A stretch of DNA of 64,000 nucleotides from Pollenia angustigena (lineage: Eukaryota > Arthropoda > Insecta > Diptera > Polleniidae): NCBI GenBank assembly GCA_930367215.1, contig OV884057.1, positions 103,999,284 through 104,063,283 on the forward strand, read 5' to 3'. How positions within the stretch are numbered: the first letter of the stretch is position 1; the number at the start of each line of letters is the position of its first letter. Below the pieces are notes generated by a model. It was not told where the DNA came from. It saw nothing but the letters and a program-made list of their open reading frames with translations, and did not search any database. Made by a program: the position numbers and the translations under genes. Below, piece after piece: positions 57,337-64,000 of this stretch.

Positions 57337-57389
57337 GTAGGTAGGTAGGTAGAAAGGCCGGTGTGAAGTTTCCTTCACACCTTCACCCA

Positions 57390-57563
57390 GAGACCAATAT
57401 GGTCCATTGTGACGCCTTAATTAGAGAAAGCTATGAAGGTATAAAGTAGGTGAAGTAAGCAGCAAAAGCATAAGACAGATCCGAAAGATAGGTAGAAAAG
57501 AAAGGAAAGAAAAGAAGGTAAAGGACCAACCCCGAGAGAAATCCCACTTAAACCAACTCCGCC
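57390..57563 (-). other. LOA-2 3' UTR
   Basis: Matches LOA-1 2316-2490 with a few substitutions; ends at the CTAC tail. Confidence 0.75.
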
Positions 57564-58388
57564 CTACGTGCGGTTAGCACCCAGTCTCCCCTCGCGCAGC
57601 CAGGCCATCCCCATTACGAATCCCATCAGATTCTCGAGTCCGCAACCCGAGACATCCCCTAATTCGCCCAGGAATCTACTGCCCAGCCACCTCAACCTGC
57701 TACCCTGCAACCTGGGACAGTGGCACAGAAAGTGCTCAACTGACTCCAAGTCCTCAGGGTCCTCGCACAACCTGCATATATCCGACAAGTCGGATCCCAT
57801 CCTCACCGCCATCCTGCCTATCATACAGTGGCCCATGATAATTCCTATCATGGTCCTAACGCAGACTCTGCTCCTGCCCAACAGCGACACCGAATCGGAC
57901 TTCCTAAGCACCGGCCACAGTGTCCGTGATACCCGACAGTCCGTTCGGCTCCCCCAGGCCCGATTGGTCACGCTCAGTATCCATTCCCTTATTCTACCAA
58001 AATAGAAGCCCAATGGAGGCCTAACCGCCTCCACACAGTCAGGATCCTCCATCTCTGAGCCCTGTCTTGCCAACTCATCAGCAATCTCATTGCCGCCTAT
58101 ATCGCAATGACCCGGCACCCAGCACAACCTTAGCAGATACTCCCCTAAGGCTCCCCTCAGAGCCCTCCTACACTCATCAACTAGCCTGGAGTTCACATAA
58201 CAGCCCCTTACGACCATAAGAGCTGCCTGGCTGTCCACATATATAGTGACCTCCGAGCCCCTATCAATGTTGTCCCTCATCAGTTCCACGGCCCTCCAGA
58301 CCCCCAGAACCTCCGCTTGAAAAACACTGCAGTCGTCAGGAAGCCTATATGACCTTCTTATGTTCAGATCCTCAATGTAGACCCCTGC
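57564..58388 (-). pseudogene. LOA-2 ORF2 C-terminus: RNase H and Cys/His finger
   Basis: Open to the natural stop at 57564 without the nonsense changes of LOA-1; the frame extends a few codons into Gypsy DNA at its start. It keeps QAEVLGVWRAVELM (Glu), YVDSQAALM (Asp), WVPGHCDIGGNEIADELARQ (His and final Asp), then CRLCEDPEDLESVEHFLCHC, the terminal finger. The first RNase H Asp is lost by truncation, so the domain is inactive. It is useful as the reference for what LOA-1 lost. Confidence 0.9.
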
Positions 58389-58389
58389 A

Positions 58390-58402
58390 AATATTTTTGT
58401 AG
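58390..58402. repeat. 13-bp target-site duplication, right (LOA-2)
   Basis: Exact second copy of AATATTTTTGTAG; Gypsy coding continues beyond it. Confidence 0.93.
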
Positions 58403-58930
58403 CTCTCCTGTCTTTTCTGTTGGCCACTTGCCCGTTATAATAGAATTATAAATTTCTGTCATACACGAGTCATTTTTCATCGACTCTTTTACCTCTTCTG
58501 CATTCAATGGAAAAGTTGAAGTGCTCAAACTATTTATGCTATCATATTCAATACCTGTGTTATAACCCATTGGCAATCTTGATAATGCATCTGCATTAGC
58601 GATATCCTTTGCCTTTTTATATTTAATGTCATATGAATACATTGATAAGAAAATAGCCCACCTCCGAAGACGATTTGCTGCCACACCCGAAATATCTTTT
58701 CTCCCACCAAAAATTGCCCGTAAAGGCTGATGATCACTGTGTATAGTAAAATTAAACCCAAATATATATTTGTGGAATTTTTTTACCGCAAATATAATGG
58801 CTAATGCCTCTCTATGGAGCTGAGAATAGTTACGTTCTGCAGCACTCAACGTGCTTGATGCAAACATCACTGGACGTTCCACACCATCAATAACATGAGA
58901 CAATACTCCACCTTTTCTAAAAATTTCATT
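58403..58930 (-). pseudogene. Gypsy RNase H region
   Basis: The frame opens just after the protease part with LSHVIDGVERPVMFASSTLS, NYSQLHREALAIIFAVKKFH (Glu) and TIHSDHQPLRAIFG (Asp), then KAKDIANADALSRLP (last Asp), the usual Gypsy RNase H order. It continues into the spacer before integrase until LOA-2 at 58389. The first RNase H Asp and the whole RT lie in the deleted part. It reads in a different frame from gag-protease. Confidence 0.87.
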
Positions 58931-60180
58931 TTATTCAATTTCAATTCAGAATCAGTTATTGCCAAATTAACGTTACAATACTCATACTCAGTAAAAAAAG
59001 TTTTCCAACCACTAAAAACTACATCCATCCAATTCCTACCCAGTAATGGGTAAAAATACATTTCTGTATTTAAAACGATTAGTTTTAGATTAAAATTACA
59101 ACGTTTAAAATTTACCTTAACCGTAAATTCTTCAAGCGTTTTAACTCTATCTCCAGAAATTAGTTTTATAGAAAATTCATCCTTTAAAAGTTTATATTTT
59201 GAAAAATACTTGTAAAAATCTCCATTATGAATCACGGTAACACACGCCCCTGTATCTACTTCAAATTCTACATTAATGTTCTCAATACCTAATTTAAGTT
59301 TTAAAGGTTTAATTTTAAGAGATGTTATGTTATTTATATAATTACACAGTTGATCCTCTTCTTCCAAACTCTTAATTTTCGGTTGTCCTCTCTTTTGTTT
59401 ACAAAATTTTTGCATGTGGCCTTGCTTACCACAATTAAAGCAAATCACATTTTTATAAAATTTTTGCTTCCCGTTACCCGCTTGTTTGTTGTAGCTACCA
59501 TTTGAGTTGTTGTTGACTGCGCTGCTTTGTTGTTCTGCTTGCTCCCCTCTTCTTGACGTTCCATGACCTTTTTTCTTCAACGCATTAATGTTTTCGTCTT
59601 CCTCTTTGATCAATGCTACGTTCGTTGTTCTTATTTCCACTGCATTTGCCAATTCTATTGCTTGTTGGTATTTGTTTAAATCAACTTCACTCAATAATCG
59701 TTGTTGTATTTTTTCGTTTCCAACTCCACATACAAATTGAATTAATAATGCTTTATCCAGAAAGTCACCAAAATCACAATATTGTGCTTGTTGTTTTAGC
59801 TCAATAACAAAATCTGCTAGTTTCTGATCCATACTTCTATTATTTTTTAAAAATTTATAACATTCTGCAATAATATTTCTTTTTGGTTTTAAATGGCTTT
59901 TTAATTTATTCACCAACTCTGAATACGTATAGTCATTTTCTGTTTTAGGAGCCGTTAAAGAAACAATTACCCGGTATAATTCTGCACCACCAAAACTGCA
60001 CAAAAATCCAATCTTTTCGGGATCTTTTATAGAATTTAATTTAAAAAGATGATCCAATCTGCGAGCATAAAGATCAAAATCTTCTCCTAGTAAAAAAGGG
60101 TCTGCAGAACCAATAAATTTAGCCATTTCTACTTCATCTGCTACTTTTTCCTCATTTACTTTGTCTTCTTCCTTTACCAT
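58867..60180 (-). CDS. gag: Gypsy gag and protease (C-terminus altered by deletion)
   Basis: 437-codon open frame. The ATG at 60180 is the first after the primer-binding site (60208) and is followed by an acidic start and a capsid-type helical region (FLLGEDFDLYARRLDHLFKL, ELVNKLKSHLKPKRN, LADFVIELKQQAQYCDFGDF). The CCHC knuckle CFNCGKQGHMQKFC lies near residue 245. An aspartic protease follows: EVDTGACVTVIHNGDFY, with active-site DTG, and YPLLGRNWMDV. The last ~20 residues are read out of frame after the deletion that removed RT. Gag forms the particle, protease matures it. The part before the deletion appears intact. Confidence 0.87.
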   Translation of the reverse strand: MVKEEDKVNEEKVADEVEMAKFIGSADPFLLGEDFDLYARRLDHLFKLNSIKDPEKIGFLCSFGGAELYRVIVSLTAPKTENDYTYSELVNKLKSHLKPKRNIIAECYKFLKNNRSMDQKLADFVIELKQQAQYCDFGDFLDKALLIQFVCGVGNEKIQQRLLSEVDLNKYQQAIELANAVEIRTTNVALIKEEDENINALKKKGHGTSRRGEQAEQQSSAVNNNSNGSYNKQAGNGKQKFYKNVICFNCGKQGHMQKFCKQKRGQPKIKSLEEEDQLCNYINNITSLKIKPLKLKLGIENINVEFEVDTGACVTVIHNGDFYKYFSKYKLLKDEFSIKLISGDRVKTLEEFTVKVNFKRCNFNLKLIVLNTEMYFYPLLGRNWMDVVFSGWKTFFTEYEYCNVNLAITDSELKLNKMKFLEKVEYCLMLLMVWNVQ

Positions 60181-60209
60181 TTACAAGTACTTTTTTTACT
60201 CGTCGCCAA

Positions 60210-60368
60210 AGATAAGTATAGACAAACAACGTAGTTTAATGCTAGTTGAAGACTGATTTATTTATTCTTATTGACATAATTATAAACATGAACTTATTAA
60301 TAATATAACCAAGAGAACACTAAGTGAGAAGTTATTTATAAAGAGAACTTTATGTTAAATACATATCA
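60210..60368 (-). repeat. Gypsy 5' LTR
   Basis: 159 bp; differs from the 3' LTR at about six positions, including its outermost base on the primer-site side. Confidence 0.92.
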
Positions 60369-60673
60369 GTTACATTCCTACGTAAAATTCTGAAAGTAGG
60401 TTGACTAAAAAATTGTGTCAGGTTTCGCTGAATTACGCCTTTTTATTCATGGCCACAAAAACTACTTCTATTTTTTTCACGTTCGAACCGCTACTTCTTT
60501 TGCCATTATCTTTGACCTTGAATGGCGCCCTCCATAATATTTAGCATGGATAACAGTGCTTTCTTAGTGCTAAAATTTAAGGGTTCAGAGAAAGCAAAAA
60601 TATTTGTTGTATAAAATGTTATTCCATTTTTGATGCGTACGACTGTCACGTTCAACAATTTGGATTTACCCAT

Positions 60674-60699
60674 ATAGAACCTTGTTGTCCTAAGGTCGC
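60674..60699 (-). repeat. 26-bp inverted repeat, right
   Basis: Exact inverse of 55298-55323. Confidence 0.85.
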
Positions 60700-60728
60700 A
60701 AATTGTTGTTGCTACTAGCGCGAAGTTA

Positions 60729-60870
60729 GTCTGGGTTCACACTATGAAAGTTTTCTTTCAGAAAGCCTGAGTTTATTGGTGAGAGGGGAAGAGAACATGC
60801 TTTTTTCTCTCCTCTCTCACCCATAAACATAGACTTTCTGAAAGAAAACTTTCATAGTGTGATCCCAGAC
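60729..60870. mobile_element. 142-bp palindromic MITE, TTA target duplication
   Basis: Arms GTCTGGGTTCACACTATGAA and, inverted, GTCTGGGATCACACTATGAA, running on through AGTTTTCTTTCAGAAAG, with a CTCT-rich centre. TTA at 60726-60728 and 60871-60873. Same plan as the element at 46186. Confidence 0.88.
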
Positions 60871-60873
60871 TTA

Positions 60874-63102
60874 GTAAATTAATAACTAAACTTGCTACAC
60901 ATTCTAACATAACTGCTAATAAAACTATTTCGACAGGCCTTATCTCAGAAAAGATAGTTTGAATTTGTAAAATATTTCATAAAACCCATTCTAAAAGACC
61001 TTTTCGAAGGAGGCAGAGCGGAATAAGTAAAAGTTAATTAAAAATCTAGTTGTAAACCTTCTTTAAGGCCTGAAAAGTCAAAGCGCTCGCAATTTTTCCC
61101 GCAATGCAGCACGATAGCCTGTGTGTGCTTTGTAAAATTATTGTTGGCTGGTAAACAAAAATGTGTTTTGATTTTGTGAAAAATTTGTTGATGCCTCTAA
61201 AGGGTCTGTTTTTTCGTTTAAAAGACATAGAGGCAAAAATAATTGAAAAAAAATCACTACATGCAAGAACTGAAGACAACTAAAGATGAAAACTTGTGAA
61301 AAAATTTTGTTTCTGGACCAAGCGCATCGGTGTTCAAAAGACTACGTTGAACTTTTAAAAACTGGCACAATTTGGTGCGAAACAATAAAATTACATTAAT
61401 GCAACAATAAAACAAATTTTCTTACCCATCAACTATACTTACTGTCGCTTTGCTTGTGGCGAAACAAGACTTTGTTAGTGAAAAAGTGACCCTTTTTAAA
61501 GGCACCAAAGAATTGTTTACACAAACAAAAAACATATCGTTAGTATATGCAAAACATTATTAAAAAATTTTAAATTGATTTGTTTTGTTGATTACGATTC
61601 ACATTACATATTTTTATAAAATTTTAAATTGCTACCTTAAAACAATATCCAAGTTATTTACAAAATTAAAAATTACGTTTCATCAAAATTATAATTTTTT
61701 TTAACAACATAATGTATGATCACACTCAGGAAAAAAATTAGCAGAGTTTTTAATTCTTTTTATAAGAACACATTAATATTTTTAAACGTTAAAACTGGGT
61801 AATTTGTTTTATAACTGTTACCAGGGTGTTAGTGGAATTAGTGATCAGACTAAAAATGATTGCATAAGAAAAAGTAATAAAAGTGCTGTAAAATTATAAA
61901 AGCCGAATCCATATACTTATGTATTACAAAATTTTTAACAAGTGTGACTATCAGCTTCTCCCTTATAGGACTGTTAGAAATTTTGCAGCCTACCCCATTG
62001 TACTTCCAAACGCTAAGACTTTCTAAGAATAAATGTGCAGATATTGCCATTCCTCCTCAGATTTTTGTTTCCCTCAGACTGTCATCATTATTATGATAGT
62101 ATACTATCATAAGCATACTTATAAGGTATATTATGTATGTACCTTCTGAGTTATAATATCTATGTATGTATTTCCTTTTTAATAAAATTAAATAAAGTCG
62201 AACTTCCCTATAATGAATCTGTATGGGACCATAAAATTTTTTCATTAGGTATAATATAAAAAGTTTATAATGCAAAAGAAATATTTTCATTAGTTTATTT
62301 AAAATAATCTGTTTTTTTTTTTTTAATTAGGATTGCATTCTTCCAAGTGGCCCTTCATCAATATCCTCAAAAAGACAGTTATTCTTAATTTTTGGAATAA
62401 TTGCCTTTTATATTTTATTTATAAAGTAGTGAAATATAGACTGTTTAGCTTTATTTTATGTTAATCCTTTAGAATTATTAAATTGTAATAATATCTTACT
62501 TTGGAGAAGTACTACTTTGTCCAACATTTATGTTAACTTAATATGGGAGCTGCTATCAACACTACGCTTTCCTTCTTTTTATTATTTTTCAGAAATTACC
62601 TAATTAAAATTTACTTTTTGCAACGTACATAGCGTTGTAAGAATGCGATACGGAGTTATTTTATACATGTTATGTTATATGAGTCAAATTTTTATTTGCT
62701 AAATTTGTTCATTGTAAAAAAAATCATTTTAAGGATATCAAAATACTTTTTAATTAGAATGAAAAATATGGCTTTTTATAATCAATTCATAGCTAAATTA
62801 AATGGAGTTACATTTTCTAGTTTAAACCACTACTTATTAGTAATAAAATCATTAAAAAATTATCATATACATATTTATCCTATTTTTCCGGTAATTTAAC
62901 ACAAATATTTAATTATTTAATACTAGCTGGACCCGGTCCGCGTTGATGGCCCCTAGTAAAGATTTAAAATTTTATAAAATATGAACGTGTTTAATTGACT
63001 TTTAAAACAAATATATGCAAAAACATCTAATAAACCAATAATAATTTTTATTAAAAATCGCAAAATTTATTTAACAAACGCGAAACTACACAGAAACACT
63101 CC
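60874..63102. other. AT-rich stretch, no supported gene
   Basis: Only short frames without motif. At 62927 ACTAGCTGGACCCGGTCCGC resembles a short dispersed repeat end seen in insect genomes, but I cannot assign a family. Confidence 0.5.
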
Positions 63103-63906
63103 TTATGCCTCATACATCAAACACATGTTGTGATAAACCTTTTCCGAGTTCTTGTGTCTTATTCTTACATTGACCGGTGTTGGTACTCCCGTAACTTCGT
63201 AGGGACCCAACCATATAGGTGAGAATTTATTTTTTCGCGCCTGATTCTTTAGCCAAACCATTTGTCCTGTCCTAAAATGTCTAGTCCTCGTGCCCTTGTC
63301 ATAATATTGTTTTGATTTTTCCTTTGCTCGAACCTGGTTTTGCCTCACGACTTCATAACTTCGTTGAATCTGGTACCTGAGGATCTTGCTGTAATCATCT
63401 ATGTTATAGAGAGGCGCTGACTGTTTTTTGAGCCTCACCGGTATTTCAAATTCGAATCCGTACAGGACCCTATTCGGTGTTTGCTTAGTGGACGAATGTC
63501 TGGTATTATTGTGCACATGCATGGCATGATGCAGCGATTCATCCCAGTTAGTTCCGTCAAGTTTCACAAAACTCCTTAAATATTCTGCCAGGGGCCTATG
63601 CGTCCTTTCCAAAGATCCATTGGATTGGGGATGATACGGTGTTGTATAAATGTTTTTCACTCCAAGCATTTTGCAAACTTCTTTGAATAATTTCGAAGCA
63701 AAATTACTTCCGTTATCCGTCACCAGGATCTTGGGGATGAAGAATCGTGCAATTATTTCCCGGAAGAACTCTCTTGCCACTGTTGTCGCCTCCATGTCGG
63801 GGATAGCTGCGCAGTATCTGTGTGAAAATACAAAGTGGTGGATGTACAAGTAGTTGCCACTGACATCCAGTAACTGGTTCATGTCGTGCACATTAAATTT
63901 CTTCAT
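63103..63906 (-). pseudogene. Second Gypsy integrase, 5' incomplete
   Basis: 267-codon open frame. The core starts with HRYCAAIPDMEATTVAREFF, then ILVTDNGSNFASKLF (Asp) and HPQSNGSLERTHRPLAEYLR (Glu), then NTRHSSTKQTPNRVLYGFEF. The C-terminal part has FRTGQMVWLKNQARKNKFSP and WLGPYEVTG. The first catalytic Asp and the zinc finger would be upstream (above 63906) and are not visible, so the gene seems truncated or shifted. It differs from both other Gypsy integrases here. Its 3' LTR is not recognised. Confidence 0.82.
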
Positions 63907-64000
63907 TTTCGTTGTAAGAGCCTGATTGTGAATGATGGTAGTTTGTCACCTAGATTTTTTCGAGCAGCTAGACTGGGATTTCTTTTCCTTGTTTTATACG

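Larger units (their letters stand above)
57337..58389 (-). mobile_element. LOA-2, 5'-truncated LINE copy
   Basis: 1,053 bp identical in plan to the 3' end of LOA-1 (2263-3310), with the same CTAC tail and a 13-bp target duplication. It is truncated at the RNase H start. The G+C content stands out from the Gypsy host. Confidence 0.93.
55800..60368 (-). mobile_element. Gypsy LTR retrotransposon with RT deletion and two nested insertions
   Basis: Complete ends: 159-bp LTRs (55800-55958, 60210-60368), target duplication GTTAC (55795-55799, 60369-60373), primer-binding site TGGCGACGAGT (60208 downward) and purine tract GTTGGGAGGAA (55969-55959). In sense order: gag and protease (60180-58930), RNase H (58930-58403), integrase (57323-56168) and a short C-terminal frame (56171-55980). 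The RT domain is absent. LOA-2 (57337-58389) and a SINE (about 57054-57226) are inserted. The LTRs differ at about six of 159 positions, older than Bel-2. Confidence 0.93.

Noticed and set aside
1..64000. A host protein-coding gene with introns
   Set aside because: No run of exons with splice signals and non-transposon domains was recognised on either strand; short unassigned exons cannot be excluded without transcript data.

Overview
This window looks like repeat-rich, AT-rich DNA from a fly genome (Diptera, probably a higher or calyptrate fly). The guess rests on the element families present: Jockey, LOA-like LINEs with a DUF4780-like ORF1, roo-like Bel-Pao with an env gene, 17.6-like Gypsy and a tRNA-derived SINE. 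The species cannot be named from sequence alone. I recognise no host protein-coding gene, rRNA, functional tRNA or CRISPR array. Almost everything that can be explained is transposable-element sequence, most of it broken and much of it nested.

Layout. 1-8992: Jockey-1 (+), entered mid-ORF1 and split at 2262 by a 5.6-kb LOA-like LINE (LOA-1, minus, 2263-7891) with a 13-bp target duplication. 8993-11042: 5'-truncated Jockey-2 in head-to-tail contact with Jockey-1, followed by half of a CACTG-ended inverted-repeat element. 11330-11787: LTR plus primer-binding site of an LTR family called LTR-2 here. 11788-14158: a foldback element with ~0.75-kb inverted arms around a decayed gene fragment. 14197-15490: two small candidate MITEs. 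15660-18777 and 27936-29288: an old Bel-Pao copy (Bel-1, +), split by a young 9.15-kb Bel-Pao (Bel-2, minus, 18778-27930). Bel-2 has 581-bp LTRs, a 5-bp target duplication, a covarying hairpin array in its leader and a baculovirus-F-like env. 28053-34580: a ~3-kb tandem duplication of the Bel-1 3' end plus flank. Its second copy alone carries a 727-bp TTAA-flanked element. 35102-36783: a TA-flanked inverted-repeat element. 38641-39283 and 43720-44166: two halves of a RAG1/Transib-type transposase remnant on either side of a nearly full-length Jockey-3 (minus). 44900-46843: Gypsy integrase fragment fused to a Bel-1 end and LTR. 46900-47375: hAT transposase C-terminus with an apparent intron. 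50330-52860: Jockey-4, carrying an 886-bp CACTG element. 52899-53975: non-autonomous hAT element with a perfect 8-bp target duplication. 55800-60368: Gypsy element (minus, 159-bp LTRs) that has lost its RT domain and was hit by a SINE and by LOA-2. 63103-63906: a second Gypsy integrase running toward the window end.

How it fits together. The window is best read as a stack of insertions whose order can be recovered from target-site duplications and from empty sites in paralogous copies. Autonomous families (Jockey, LOA, Bel-Pao, Gypsy) would supply RT, endonuclease and integrase in trans. The small inverted-repeat elements depend on DNA transposases, of which only dead fragments are seen here. 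Repeated G/C changes that keep base pairing in the Bel-2 leader are the strongest sign of selected, possibly undescribed function.
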